From positions 45,698 through 109,697 of the forward strand of contig JBASFL010000055.1 of NCBI GenBank assembly GCA_049653005.1: a stretch of DNA of 64,000 bases, given 5' to 3'. Below the pieces are notes generated by a model. It searched no databases, was not told where the DNA came from, and saw only the letters and a list, made by a program, of their open reading frames with translations. Each line of letters begins with the position of its first letter. Positions within the stretch are counted from its first letter, which is position 1. The position numbers and the translations under genes were made by a program. Source of the DNA: UBA2334 sp049653005 (lineage in GTDB: Bacteria; Pseudomonadota; Gammaproteobacteria; Burkholderiales; Burkholderiaceae_C). Below, one piece after another: positions 1 through 8,871 of the stretch.

Positions 1-1630
1 GTGTTTGCAGCCACGACAGCAGCACGGTGGCCGCGGTGATCAGGCCCAGGTAGGCCAGCAACAGCACGTTCATCATCACGTTGACGTTGCCTTGGTCGGC
101 CATGATGGCCAGCGACACCAGCAGCAACTCGGGCACGGCAATGGCCGAGGCCATCACGGTCTGTTTCATCACGTTGATCAGCGAACCCTTGATGGGCCCC
201 TGCGCCAACAGGCCCGCCCGCTTGAGCGTGGCCGCGTTGTGCAGGCGAAAGCCCGGCTCGGTGTGGCGTACATGGCGGGCGGCTTCCAGCAGGCTGTTCA
301 TGATGGCGGCCCCGGTGTAGTAAGCCATGCAACCCATGGCCACCAGCAAGGGGTACAGGCTCCAGCCAAAGCGCGCAAACAGCACCCCGCCCACCCCGAA
401 AAACACCAGGTACATCTGCAACAGCGGTGGTGTCATCCGGGCGTGAAGGGCCACGGCCTGCACCACCCCAGCCAGCCAGGGGCGGCGGCCATCGGCCAGC
501 ACGGCCCACCACAGCCCAATGCCCAGGCTCAGCAGCACGCAGCCCACCATCAGCACCACGGTGACACCCAGCGCTTTCAAAAACCGGGCGCGGTCAAACG
601 GGTCGTAGGCAAAGCTCAGGTCCAGGCCCGTGGCCTCTTTGATGCGCAAGCCCACGGCTTGCAGGCCCGTGGCGTCGGCCGCGCTGACCAGCGCCGTGTT
701 GCGGCACGCCAGGGGCCACTGGCCTTCAGGGGTGCGGGCGCACACCGGCTGGCCGTCGGCGTGGCGGCGCAGCCATTGGGCCTGGGTGTCTGCCAAAAAC
801 GCCGAGGGGGGCAGGCCCCAGGCGGCTTCTCTTTCGCGCAAAAAGCCGGTGCGGTGCCAGTCGGCCACGGTGTCGCCCAGGGCTTTTTCCAGGGCGCCCC
901 CTTTTTCAGCGCGCGACACAAACATCGCCCACTGCGTGACCAGTGCCAGCGGCAGTGGGGCGTGAAAGCCTTGCCATTCGGGCTTGGCCAAAAACGCGTG
1001 GATGGCGCTTTGGGTGTACAGGTAGCCCACACAGCGCCCATCGCGCAGGCCCAGCAAGGCGTCGCGGGTGTCGCGGTAAATCACCAGGTCCAGCAGGTAG
1101 CGCTCGGTCATGGGGCGGTTGAAATAGGCCCCTTGGGTGGCGCACACGGTTTTGCCCCGCAGGCCCGCCCAGTCGGTGATGGGCTGCTTTTGCGACAGCA
1201 TCACCGTCACCCCACCGGCGTAGTAGGCTGGCTCGATGGCGGTGGCCACGCGGCGGCGCTCGGCGGTGTCGGCCGTGGTGGCAATGACCACATCCACCGC
1301 CCCTTGCTCCAGCCGTTGCAGGCGGTTTTCGGTGGTGACGCGCACCAGCGCGGGCGTCACCCCGAGGCGGCGCGCCACGTCGTGGGCCAGGTCTATTTCC
1401 AGCCCCACGGGGGCACCGCTGGCATCGAGCATGCCAAACGGCGGGAAATCGGCTTTCACGCCGATGCGCACCACCCCGGCCTTTTCGATGGCTTGCAAGG
1501 CTGGCGTGGGCTGTGCCCAGGCAGACCCGGCCACCACAGCGGTGGCGGCACACAGCGCGGGGAACACCCGGCGGGCCAGGCCTTGCAACCGCGCCCAGGC
1601 GGCAGATGGGTGGCGGGGCGTCACAGGCAC
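1..1630 (-). CDS. Periplasmic binding domain fused to ABC-type amino-acid permease (partial, 3' end beyond window)
   Basis: The frame reads from a GTG at 1630 to the window edge (about 543 codons, no stop seen); a second in-frame GTG lies at 1624. After a signal-like hydrophobic stretch ending near AWAQ, residues about 40-270 form a family-3 solute-binding domain (VVRIGVKADFPPFG, then DLAHDVARRLG). From about residue 340 several hydrophobic helices follow, with the look of a HisM/GlnP-type permease. Binding domain-permease fusions are known in amino-acid ABC importers. The start overlaps the 3' end of the upstream binding-protein gene by 10 nt, so the two are probably co-translated. No ATPase subunit is visible in the window. 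The ligand is unknown; a polar amino acid is an inference from family. Confidence 0.8.
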   Translation of the reverse strand, partial: MPVTPRHPSAAWARLQGLARRVFPALCAATAVVAGSAWAQPTPALQAIEKAGVVRIGVKADFPPFGMLDASGAPVGLEIDLAHDVARRLGVTPALVRVTTENRLQRLEQGAVDVVIATTADTAERRRVATAIEPAYYAGGVTVMLSQKQPITDWAGLRGKTVCATQGAYFNRPMTERYLLDLVIYRDTRDALLGLRDGRCVGYLYTQSAIHAFLAKPEWQGFHAPLPLALVTQWAMFVSRAEKGGALEKALGDTVADWHRTGFLREREAAWGLPPSAFLADTQAQWLRRHADGQPVCARTPEGQWPLACRNTALVSAADATGLQAVGLRIKEATGLDLSFAYDPFDRARFLKALGVTVVLMVGCVLLSLGIGLWWAVLADGRRPWLAGVVQAVALHARMTPPLLQMYLVFFGVGGVLFARFGWSLYPLLVAMGCMAYYTGAAIMNSLLEAARHVRHTEPGFRLHNAATLKRAGLLAQGPIKGSLINVMKQTVMASAIAVPELLLVSLAIMADQGNVNVMMNVLLLAYLGLITAATVLLSWLQT

Positions 1631-2508
1631 TCCGGCGGGGTGTGGGGGTCCACGGGGGTGTCGCAGTGGGGCTTGCCACTGACCGTCAGGTTCCACAGCC
1701 GCTCTTTTTCGCGGGTGGACTCGGGGGTGGGCAGCCCCCACTTTTGTTGCAGTTGTGAAATCAGCCCCGTGCGAAACCAGCGTGCCACCCCCTGTGACAC
1801 CGCGGTTTGCAGGTCGGTGTCTTTGTCCAGCCGGTGAAGCACCACCACCCAGGGGGTGAGGTTGATGGGGGGCAGTGCCATTTCGTACCGGCCCTGGTAG
1901 GCGGGGTCTGACAACAGGGCGGAAATTTGCGTGTCGCCGTACAGAAAACCGGCGCAGCGCCCATCGCGCAAGGCTTCAAGCGCGTGGTTGGCGCTGTACA
2001 GGGCAACGATGTCGGCCCCGTATTTCACGGCCACAGGGCGGTTGAAATAGGCGTCGCGCCGCGAGCAAATGCGGCGGTTGCGCAGGTCGTTCCACTGCCG
2101 AAAGCCTTCGGTCTTGCGTGCCACCACGCTGGTGCCCGAGGCGTGGTAGCTGGGCAGCACCATGGTCATTTGCGACTGGCGGTCGCGTGTGTTGGCCACG
2201 GTGGCAATCAGCAGGTCCACCTGGCGCGATTCCAGCAGGGGCACGCGTTCGGCGGTCAGCACGCCCACCAGTTTCAGCCGCAGGCCCAACTGCTGGGCCA
2301 GGTCGCGGGCCAGGTCCACTTCCAGGCCTTCCAGCTCGCCCGTGCGGGCGTTCAGCATGCCCCACAGGGGCACGTCTTTTTTCACACCCACCACCAGCTC
2401 GCCGCGCTGCTTCAGGGCTTGCAGCGGCGTGGTGGTGGCGTGGGTGGGCGTGCCCACCAGCGCCGCCACGGCCCAGGCGGTTGATGCCCAACGGAGAAAG
2501 CGGGTCAT
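1621..2508 (-). CDS. Periplasmic amino-acid-type solute-binding protein (SBP_bac_3)
   Basis: A 295-residue protein with a signal peptide (basic MTRFLR, hydrophobic core, cleavage probably after THA). The mature part is a family-3 binding fold: LVVGVKKDVPLWG, then LEVDLARDLAQQLG and a VDLLIATVANTRDR segment. It is a paralogue of the binding domain in the next gene: both have a CS/CA-x-aromatic YFNRP segment and an LRDGRC segment. The ATG overlaps the stop of the phosphatase gene (ATGA, 2505-2508), so it belongs to the same operon. It may present a ligand to the fused permease or to the sensor domain of the upstream phosphatase; the latter is speculation. Confidence 0.85.
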   Translation of the reverse strand: MTRFLRWASTAWAVAALVGTPTHATTTPLQALKQRGELVVGVKKDVPLWGMLNARTGELEGLEVDLARDLAQQLGLRLKLVGVLTAERVPLLESRQVDLLIATVANTRDRQSQMTMVLPSYHASGTSVVARKTEGFRQWNDLRNRRICSRRDAYFNRPVAVKYGADIVALYSANHALEALRDGRCAGFLYGDTQISALLSDPAYQGRYEMALPPINLTPWVVVLHRLDKDTDLQTAVSQGVARWFRTGLISQLQQKWGLPTPESTREKERLWNLTVSGKPHCDTPVDPHTPPECL

Positions 2509-4577
2509 GCCGGTACTTTCTGGGCGCTGCCGTACACCAGCGCCACGCAGGTGATGTCATCGGACTGCTCCACGTCTTGCACAAAGGCGTGCACGGCTTG
2601 CAGCACACGGTCCACGGCCGCCTGGGCGCTGTGGCAGGGGTGGCCGTTGAACAGCTCGGCCAGGCGCTCGGGGCCAAACTCTTCGTTGGCGTGGTTCATG
2701 GCTTCGGTCACCCCGTCGCTGTACACCAGCACGGTGTCACCGGGCGCCAGCGTTTGCACGCCCACTTGGTAAGGCATGTCGCCCACCACCCCCAACGCCA
2801 TGCCACCGGCCACGTCGAGGAAGGTGACCCGCCCATCGGCGTGCACCCACAGCGGTGGCGGGTGGCCCGCGTTGCAATAGGTCAGCTGGCCCCGGGTGGG
2901 GTCGAACACGGCGTACACCAGCGTGACGAACATGCAGCTGTCGTTGTCGTCGCTGAGCTGGTTGTTGACGCGCTCCACCACCTCGGTGGCGGCGGGTGTG
3001 CCTTGGGTGGCGGTGACGCGCAGCAGGGTTTTGGCCATCATGCCGAACAGGCCTGGGCCAATGCCTTTGCCGCTCACATCGGCCACGGTCAGGCCGCGCA
3101 GGCCTTGGGCCACCTCGAAGTGGTCGTAAAAATCGCCCCCCACTTCTTTGGCGGGCCGCATGGTGCCCCACAGGTCGTAGCGGGGGTCTTGCGGCCAAGC
3201 GTGGGGCAGCATGGCGGCCTGCATCTTGGCCGCCACGTCCAGCTCTTTGCGCAGCCCCATCAGCTGTATGGATTCGCGAAACGCCCGCGTGACGGTTTCA
3301 AACCAGGGGCGCCAGGCGGTGGGCACCATGGGAATGTCGGTGGGCTGGAAGCGCGACTCGGCCGCCAAATGCGCCACCAGCTTGGCCGCAGGCCCCACAA
3401 ACTGGAGCGATGTCACCAGGTAGGTGGCCAGCATCACGGCCACCATGCCCAGCAGCGTGGCGACCATGGGCATGGCGTGGTTGGCCAGCACGCGTTTCCA
3501 CAGCGTCCATTCCGGCACGACGTAGTACTGCGTCCAGGGTGCGCTGACGAAGCGGTGGCCGATCACCAGCTGGCCGCTCAGCGACTGGTGGGCGTCGGCG
3601 GGCAGGTCGGCCAGGTCGCGGGGTTGCAGGCCGGGCGGTAGCACGTCTTGCAGCGCGGGCGTGGCTTCCACGGCCAGGGGGTCGGCGTACGAGCCTGGGT
3701 GCGCCAGCACGCGGCGAAAGGCGTCCACCAGCATCAGTGTGCCCAGCGGGTAGTCAAAGTCGCTGTACAGGCGGTTGAGGTAATCCAGGCTGGTGTCAAT
3801 GGCCATCACACCCACCAGCCGGGGCCCCCGGGACACGGGCACCAGCGCAGGCACCAGCAGGCCCTGGTCTTTGCCCGCGAAAAAGGCGGGGCCCCAGCGT
3901 TTTTCGTGGTCGGGGTTGGCCATGGGGCTGCCCAGTTGCCACACGGGGTCGAGGTAAGCGCTTTCGCCAAAACCGATGGCGGGCGAGGGCCGCCAGGGCA
4001 CGGTCAGCAAAAAACGCTCGGTGGCCAAAAACCGCGCGCTGGCGGCATGCGGCAAGGTGAAGATGAGCGAGCGAAACCCGGCGTTGATGCGCAGGGCCTG
4101 TGCCATGTCGCCGTAAAACTCGGGCGAGCGCCCGCTCAACGGCCCCAGGCCCACTAGGTTGCCGGTCATGTCCACGTCAATGGCTTTGTCCAGGCTGAAG
4201 CCCACACCGTCACCGCTTCCGTGCGGCACAAACGGGGGCCAATCGGGTGGGGGCTGGGTGATGGGGGTGGCCGTGGGCTGGCTGGGTGCCTCGCGGACCA
4301 TGAGCTGGAGGTTGTCAAGCTGGTCCAGCGAGCCGCGCAGCACGTATTCCACCAGCTGGCTGTGGCGCTTGACGTGGGCCTCGATCAGCGCCACCTCTGA
4401 CGCAAACCGCGCCCGCAGTTGCAGCGCAAAAAACACCACCAGGCCCAGCAAAATCAGGGCGTAAGCCGTGCCAATGGCGCGGTTGTAGTTGCGGAAAAAA
4501 TGCAGCGACAGGTCGGGCTTGTCTGCCTGCCCGGGCGTTGCACCCGCGATGCGTTTGCGCCAGGGGGGGGTCAGCAC
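2505..4577 (-). CDS. Membrane PP2C-type (SpoIIE/RsbU) serine phosphatase with periplasmic sensor domain
   Basis: 690 residues from a GTG start, 7 nt inside the 3' end of the formyltransferase gene. Layout: cytoplasmic N-tail, TM about 35-55, a large periplasmic dCache-like region about 60-375, a second TM about 380-402, a short linker, then a SpoIIE phosphatase domain about 450-685. Metal-binding motifs are present: EVGGDFYD, DVSGKGIGPG, YSDGVTEA and DDIT near the end. Such phosphatases dephosphorylate a STAS anti-anti-sigma factor in partner switching. An RsbW-like ATPase lies two genes upstream, but no STAS protein is visible, so the target is unknown. The periplasmic domain plus adjacent binding proteins suggest it senses an extracellular solute. 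Confidence 0.9.
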   Translation of the reverse strand: MLTPPWRKRIAGATPGQADKPDLSLHFFRNYNRAIGTAYALILLGLVVFFALQLRARFASEVALIEAHVKRHSQLVEYVLRGSLDQLDNLQLMVREAPSQPTATPITQPPPDWPPFVPHGSGDGVGFSLDKAIDVDMTGNLVGLGPLSGRSPEFYGDMAQALRINAGFRSLIFTLPHAASARFLATERFLLTVPWRPSPAIGFGESAYLDPVWQLGSPMANPDHEKRWGPAFFAGKDQGLLVPALVPVSRGPRLVGVMAIDTSLDYLNRLYSDFDYPLGTLMLVDAFRRVLAHPGSYADPLAVEATPALQDVLPPGLQPRDLADLPADAHQSLSGQLVIGHRFVSAPWTQYYVVPEWTLWKRVLANHAMPMVATLLGMVAVMLATYLVTSLQFVGPAAKLVAHLAAESRFQPTDIPMVPTAWRPWFETVTRAFRESIQLMGLRKELDVAAKMQAAMLPHAWPQDPRYDLWGTMRPAKEVGGDFYDHFEVAQGLRGLTVADVSGKGIGPGLFGMMAKTLLRVTATQGTPAATEVVERVNNQLSDDNDSCMFVTLVYAVFDPTRGQLTYCNAGHPPPLWVHADGRVTFLDVAGGMALGVVGDMPYQVGVQTLAPGDTVLVYSDGVTEAMNHANEEFGPERLAELFNGHPCHSAQAAVDRVLQAVHAFVQDVEQSDDITCVALVYGSAQKVPA

Positions 4578-5278
4578 GGGGTGTCTCCCCGCCGGGTGTG
4601 CTGCGCCAACAAGCGGCCCAGTTCGCGCTCCACCAGCTGGGCGGCCACGGGCGCTGTGGTGCGGTGCAGGTCCACTACGCTGGCTTCGGGGGGCATGGCC
4701 ACCTGCGGGGAGTAGGCCAGCAGGGGCCCGGTGTCAAAGCCGTCGTCCACCCGGTGCAGGGCCACCACGGCGTGGCGGTGGCCGTCGCGCTTCAAGGCGT
4801 CGAAAGGGTTGCTGCCCGCGTAGCGCGAGGGCCAGCCGTCTTCCACGCAGGGGTGCAGGTTGAAAAACCCCAGGGGTGGAAAGCGGTGCAGCCGGGCATC
4901 AATGCGCTGGCCAAAGGTGGCCATCACGCACACATCGGGCCGCCAGGTGTTTTCGTACAGGTCGTAAAACGCGGGCGTTTTCACCCGGCCGGTGTACACA
5001 TCAAGGCCTGCTTGCTCAGCGCAGCGGCGCACCATGAGCGCTTCTTCGGGCGTGTGCGGGTATTGCCACACCCGTTTGTGTGGGCTCACAAAGGGCTGGC
5101 TGGGGTCATCGGTGGCCACGCCCACCACGCGCACTTGGGTGGCCAGCGCGCCCTGAAGCAAAGTTTGCAGCACATGCAGGCCCCGGTAAAAGCTGCCGAA
5201 CACGGCCACACGCCAGCGGGGGGCGGGGCCCGCCGTTTCAGCGGGCGGGGGGGGCAATGTGGACGTCGGCTCGCTCAT
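4571..5278 (-). CDS. Formyltransferase-fold protein (methionyl-tRNA formyltransferase-like N-domain)
   Basis: 235 residues starting MSEPTST; the ATG overlaps the stop of the preceding gene (ATGA, 5275-5278). The Rossmann-like formyltransferase fold is recognisable from VAVFGSFYRGLHVLQ, MATFGQRID and the catalytic-type segment FFNLHPCVEDGWPSRYAGSNPF. The last resembles the N..H..P(S/L)..RG..P core of formyltransferases, with a cysteine after HP. HRVDDGFDTGPLL matches the family's H..D.G.DTG.I motif. The C-terminal OB domain of Fmt is absent, so it is not housekeeping Fmt; sugar-nucleotide N-formyltransferases are a better comparison. Its role inside a partner-switching operon is unexplained. 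A longer in-frame start upstream would overlap the ATPase gene heavily and is unlikely. Confidence 0.75.
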   Translation of the reverse strand: MSEPTSTLPPPPAETAGPAPRWRVAVFGSFYRGLHVLQTLLQGALATQVRVVGVATDDPSQPFVSPHKRVWQYPHTPEEALMVRRCAEQAGLDVYTGRVKTPAFYDLYENTWRPDVCVMATFGQRIDARLHRFPPLGFFNLHPCVEDGWPSRYAGSNPFDALKRDGHRHAVVALHRVDDGFDTGPLLAYSPQVAMPPEASVVDLHRTTAPVAAQLVERELGRLLAQHTRRGDTPC

Positions 5279-5775
5279 GGGGCTGTGTGTGCTGGGGCGG
5301 TGGGGTCTGCAGGGGGGCATGCCGTGGGTGGGGCCGTCAGGCGGCGGCGCAGGCGCAGGCAGTTGCCTTGCGGGGTGGAGCGGTAGTCCACCTCGGTCAT
5401 CACCTGCTTGATGAAAAACCAGCCCAGTCCGCCCACCGCGCGCTCGTCTGCGCTGGCCTGCACATCGGGCTCGGTGGCCTCGTCGGGGTGGAAGGGGCGG
5501 GCCTGGTCGCCAATGCGGGCTTCCACCCAGCCAGGCTCGGGCACCACAATCGCCAGCGAGAGCGGGCCCGGTGCGTGGGCGGGGTAGCCATGGGCCACGA
5601 TGTTGGTGCACGCCTCTTCCACCGCCAGGCGCAGGGCATGGCTGTCTTCATTGCCCAGCCCGAGGTGGGCGCAGGCCGTGACCGACCAAGCCAGGCAGCG
5701 GGCCAGCCCCTCGCGGTCGGCCTGCACGCGCAAGGTGTGCAAGGGGTAGGACGGCGGTGGGTGGGGGTGGTTCAT
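5275..5775 (-). CDS. RsbW-like anti-sigma-type ATP-binding protein (HATPase_c_2)
   Basis: 166 residues starting MNHPHPPP. The HATPase signature is clear: N box LAVEEACTNIVAHGY, then RIGDQARPFHP and VGGLGWFFIKQVMTEVDY (G boxes). The C-terminal tail is Pro/Ala-rich. Proteins of this type bind and phosphorylate STAS partners or sequester a sigma factor. As the first gene of a minus-strand operon it is followed by the formyltransferase and, two genes on, by the SpoIIE phosphatase, the expected antagonist. Longer open frames reach upstream, but ATG 5775 gives a normal family start. The divergent HD gene begins 81 bp away. Confidence 0.88.
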   Translation of the reverse strand: MNHPHPPPSYPLHTLRVQADREGLARCLAWSVTACAHLGLGNEDSHALRLAVEEACTNIVAHGYPAHAPGPLSLAIVVPEPGWVEARIGDQARPFHPDEATEPDVQASADERAVGGLGWFFIKQVMTEVDYRSTPQGNCLRLRRRLTAPPTACPPADPTAPAHTAP

Positions 5776-5856
5776 GGGCAATGGGCCTGGTCTGGCCCCG
5801 TTTGTACATGGGTTTGGCGCTGTTTTGCCACCGCAGGTGCAGTACGCTTGTGCGCC

Positions 5857-7137
5857 ATGACCCACGAGCACCCCCCTTTTGCGGCGCAGCCCCATTTCAC
5901 CCCTGGCTCGGCCTTTGCCCGGCTGGTGCCTGCCCTGATGGCCGACCCCTGGCCCGACGCCGAACTGCTGACCCAGCTGCCTTTTGGCGACGACCTGGCC
6001 GGGCTGGTGGACCACGACCGCGACCCCAAAGACAACCGCGACACCCCCGGCCATGTGCGGGCCGTGGTGAAAAAAGCCCTGCAAATCAACGCCCATGGCC
6101 TGAGTGCGGTGGTGCAGACCCAAGAAGAGGCGCTGCTGTACGACATGGCCGAGCTGGAGTGCGACTACCAGGCCATTTTTGAGTCACCCGAAATGCAGGC
6201 ACGGGGCTGGTCGGCCCAGGCGGCCAAGGGGTACATCGCGGTGGCGGCGCTCTACCACGACATTGGCAAGATCGTGCAGCGCGACCGCCACCCCACCATT
6301 GGTTACTACCACCTGCTGTTTGCGCCCGAGCAAGCGTCGCTGCGCGGCATGTTCCGCACCGAGCTGGACCACTGGCTGTTTCTGCACATCATCCGGTTCC
6401 ACGACGTGTTTGGGGTGGTCAGCACCGGCGAAGGCTCGCTGGCGGCGCTGGTGGACCTGATTCCGCTGCGCGAGATGTCAGAGGCCGAGCGCCTGGGCAT
6501 CTTGCATTTGTTTTTGCGCATCAACCTGGCCGACATTGCCGGCACGGTGCCCGTGCGCGAGACCAAAATCCGCCACATGATGACCGACCTGCGCCGCGCC
6601 GCTGCCGCCATGCCGGCGGGGGGCAAAGGCACGCAGCCCACGGCGGGTGTGGCGTTTCGCGAGGCGCTCATCGAGGCCGACACCGGCGTGGGCCGCGCCG
6701 TGGCCCGCTTCCAGCGCATGCTGGCCGAGCCTGGGTTGCCCGAGTACCAGGACGAGGGGCTGGACATCGTGATCGAGCGCGAGTTGATGGCCATTCAGGG
6801 CTCCAACGTGCGCCAGTTCGCCACCACGTTTTCACACGTCTGCAAGCTGGACTATTTGCTGCGCTTTGTCCGGGCCTTGCAAAACCACGCCCAGGCGCAA
6901 GGCAAGCCCGTGCGGGTGGTGGTGACCGCGTTTGTGGCCCTTTTGTGCCGGGTGGTCAACGAATACGGCGACCTGACACACCGCGCAGGGGGTGGGCGCC
7001 GCCGCATCGGCATCGCACTGAAAGGCTGGACCCGCGAACCCGCCACCACCGCCAAGATGTGCAGCATGTTGTTCGAAGACAGCCACCTGGCGTTGCAGTG
7101 GGCCACGGAAGAGGCCACTGCCTGGTTTTACGACTGA
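5857..7137 (+). CDS. HD-domain metal-dependent phosphohydrolase-like protein
   Basis: 426 residues, beginning MTHEHPPF. An HD-type metal site is visible: H66 in TPGHVR, then H134-D135 in YHDIGKI, followed by RHPTIGYYHLL. This is the usual H...HD...H spacing of HD phosphohydrolases. The C-terminal half (about 270-426) is helical and not recognised. It is transcribed divergently from the RsbW/SpoIIE operon across 81 bp, so shared control is possible. HD proteins act on nucleotides or cyclic nucleotides; no GYP motif is seen, so a c-di-GMP phosphodiesterase of the HD-GYP type is not supported. The substrate is unknown. Confidence 0.75.
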   Translation: MTHEHPPFAAQPHFTPGSAFARLVPALMADPWPDAELLTQLPFGDDLAGLVDHDRDPKDNRDTPGHVRAVVKKALQINAHGLSAVVQTQEEALLYDMAELECDYQAIFESPEMQARGWSAQAAKGYIAVAALYHDIGKIVQRDRHPTIGYYHLLFAPEQASLRGMFRTELDHWLFLHIIRFHDVFGVVSTGEGSLAALVDLIPLREMSEAERLGILHLFLRINLADIAGTVPVRETKIRHMMTDLRRAAAAMPAGGKGTQPTAGVAFREALIEADTGVGRAVARFQRMLAEPGLPEYQDEGLDIVIERELMAIQGSNVRQFATTFSHVCKLDYLLRFVRALQNHAQAQGKPVRVVVTAFVALLCRVVNEYGDLTHRAGGGRRRIGIALKGWTREPATTAKMCSMLFEDSHLALQWATEEATAWFYD

Positions 7138-7160
7138 GCGCTTTGTGACGGCGTCCGTTG

Positions 7161-7418
7161 TCAGACGTGTACGTCCGAGATCAACGGAAACGCAGCCGGG
7201 TTTCGTATGGATTCAACAGACAAGTCCACATCCAATTCCGGCCAATAAATATGGTCGGGTGTGGGCCACTCCACACGGGAGATTTGCTCGATGGAGCACT
7301 TGCGAAACCAGGGGAATTGTTCAAATGGCACAAGCAATTCCTCATCCCCCAGCAGTATCCAGAGGCCGTGTTTGGAAATGTGGGTGATTTCAGCCGCCGA
7401 AGTGGTGGTGCCAGGCAT
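7161..7418 (-). CDS. DUF2442 domain protein, second gene of a DUF4160-DUF2442 pair
   Basis: 85 residues. The pattern ISKHGLWILLGDEE, then FEQFPWF and HIYWPELDVDLSVESI, matches DUF2442 proteins. It overlaps the 3' end of the DUF4160 gene by 29 nt in another frame, so the two are co-expressed. Such pairs are widespread and have been proposed to behave like toxin-antitoxin modules, but no function is shown here. Confidence 0.82.
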   Translation of the reverse strand: MPGTTTSAAEITHISKHGLWILLGDEELLVPFEQFPWFRKCSIEQISRVEWPTPDHIYWPELDVDLSVESIRNPAAFPLISDVHV

Positions 7419-7629
7419 CTTGAATCTCCTTGAGGTGCAAATTCACAATGGCCTCCGCTTGACGAATTTGCATTGCTGACAAGCCGGTTTGGGTGGCCAA
7501 CAAGACCTGTGGAGTCAGCCAAAACTTGGCCTCTCCGTCGGGGTGTGCAACATGCACATGAATGCGCGTTTCTTCGCGTGAAAAGAAAAACAAGCGGTAT
7601 TGCCCGTCTCGAACAATCGTGGGTGCCAT
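7390..7629 (-). CDS. DUF4160 domain protein, first gene of a DUF4160-DUF2442 pair
   Basis: 79 residues beginning MAPTIVRDGQYRLFFFS. The segments REETRIHVHV and AKFWLTP, followed by a helical C-terminus with repeated His (DAWHHHFGG), are typical of DUF4160. It lies directly upstream of, and overlaps, a DUF2442 gene. Molecular role unknown; by analogy with BrnT-like small basic proteins a toxin role is possible but not shown. Confidence 0.8.
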   Translation of the reverse strand: MAPTIVRDGQYRLFFFSREETRIHVHVAHPDGEAKFWLTPQVLLATQTGLSAMQIRQAEAIVNLHLKEIQDAWHHHFGG

Positions 7630-7697
7630 TGCTTGACTTTATCTTTCCTTGTCATCAATTGGTTGCGAACCGCTCGTCGGTGGCGTTCCGTCGGGTG

Positions 7698-8777
7698 TCA
7701 AAACCCCCGCCGCGCCTTCACCGCCGCCGCCAAGCCTTCCAGCACCGGCACGGTCTGCGCGAAGCTGATGCAGGCGTCGGTCACGCTCACACCGTGTTTC
7801 AGGGGTTGGCCGTCTACGATGTCTTGCCTGCCTTCTTGCAGGTGGCTCTCGATCATGATGCCGGTGATGCGTTTGTCGCCCGCTGCAATTTGCGCGGCCA
7901 CGTCGGCCGCCACGGTGATCTGGCGGGCGTGTTGTTTGCTGCTGTTGGCGTGGCTCACGTCGATCATCACTTGCTCGCGCAGGCCGTTGGCTTTGAGCAA
8001 TTCGCAGGTGGCTTGCACATCGGCAGCGCTGTAGTTGGTGGCTTTGCCGCCGCGCAGAATGACATGGCAGTCGGCGTTGCCGCGTGTTTCAAACACGGCA
8101 GCCTGGCCCATTTTGGTCATGCCCATGAAGGCGTGGCCCGCCTGTGCGGCCAGGATGGCGTCTGACGCCACCTTGATGCCGCCGTCCGTCCCGTTCTTGA
8201 AGCCCACCGGGCAGCTCAGGCCGCTGGCCAGCTGGCGGTGGCTCTGGCTTTCGGTGGTGCGTGCACCAATGGCGCCCCAGCTCACCAGGTCTGAAATGAA
8301 CTGCGGGCTCAGCAGGTCCAGAAACTCGGTGCCCACCGGCAGGCCCACGGCCAGCACGTCCAGCAGCAGCTGGCGGGCCAGCTCCAGCCCTTCGTTGATG
8401 GCAAAGCTGCCGTCCAGGTGCGGGTCGTTGATGTAGCCCTTCCAGCCCACGGTGGTGCGGGGTTTTTCGAAGTAGGTCCGCATGACCACCAGCAGCTCGC
8501 CGCCCAGGCGGTCGGCTTCGGCCTTCAGCAGGTGGGCGTAGGTCAGGGCCTGGTCGTGGTCGTGGATGCTGCACGGCCCCACCACCACCACCAGCCGGTC
8601 GTCGCGCCCGTGCAGCACGTCAGAGATGGCGGCGCGGCTGGTTTCCACCAGCGTTTGGGCGTTGGGCGGCACGGGCAGCCATTCCTCCAGCAGCGCAGGC
8701 GTGAGCAGCGGGCGCACGGCGCGGATGCGCAAGTCGTCAATGCGGGTGGTGTCGTGGGTGGAGGTGCTGGTGGGCAT
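7698..8777 (-). CDS. aroG: 3-deoxy-7-phosphoheptulonate (DAHP) synthase, class I
   Basis: 359 residues, the usual length for the AroF/G/H family. It condenses phosphoenolpyruvate and erythrose-4-phosphate in the first step of the shikimate pathway. Family motifs: VVVGPCSIHDHDQAL, MRTYFEKPRTTVGWKG, GARTTESQSHRQLASG, GFKNGTDG and DVSHANSSKQ. Which aromatic amino acid inhibits it cannot be read with certainty, so the G designation is nominal. It stands alone on the minus strand. Upstream lies a copy of the dispersed 45-bp repeat (8800-8842). Confidence 0.95.
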   Translation of the reverse strand: MPTSTSTHDTTRIDDLRIRAVRPLLTPALLEEWLPVPPNAQTLVETSRAAISDVLHGRDDRLVVVVGPCSIHDHDQALTYAHLLKAEADRLGGELLVVMRTYFEKPRTTVGWKGYINDPHLDGSFAINEGLELARQLLLDVLAVGLPVGTEFLDLLSPQFISDLVSWGAIGARTTESQSHRQLASGLSCPVGFKNGTDGGIKVASDAILAAQAGHAFMGMTKMGQAAVFETRGNADCHVILRGGKATNYSAADVQATCELLKANGLREQVMIDVSHANSSKQHARQITVAADVAAQIAAGDKRITGIMIESHLQEGRQDIVDGQPLKHGVSVTDACISFAQTVPVLEGLAAAVKARRGF

Positions 8778-8799
8778 GGCGTGGGGTAAGGTTTTTAGT

Positions 8800-8842
8800 A
8801 AAAATGGACTCTAGCGCTTGACTGTATTCAATTTGTTGCTAT
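8800..8842 (-). repeat. Dispersed ~45-bp intergenic repeat, copy 1
   Basis: Read on minus it begins ATAGCAACAA, passes through CAAGCGCTAGAG and ends in a run of T after CCA. The 16 bases CTTGACTGTATTCAAT (plus) are identical to the reverse complement of the copy at 27912-27954. Confidence 0.7.
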
Positions 8843-8871
8843 CGCGTTGGCCTGGTTTGGTGAGTAGCATT

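Noticed and set aside
906..1679. A 257-codon minus frame
   Set aside because: Out of frame with the binding-permease fusion; Arg/Pro/Gly-rich product without motifs.
5..1837. A 610-codon open frame on plus
   Set aside because: Antisense to the binding-protein/permease gene; the minus frame has real domains.
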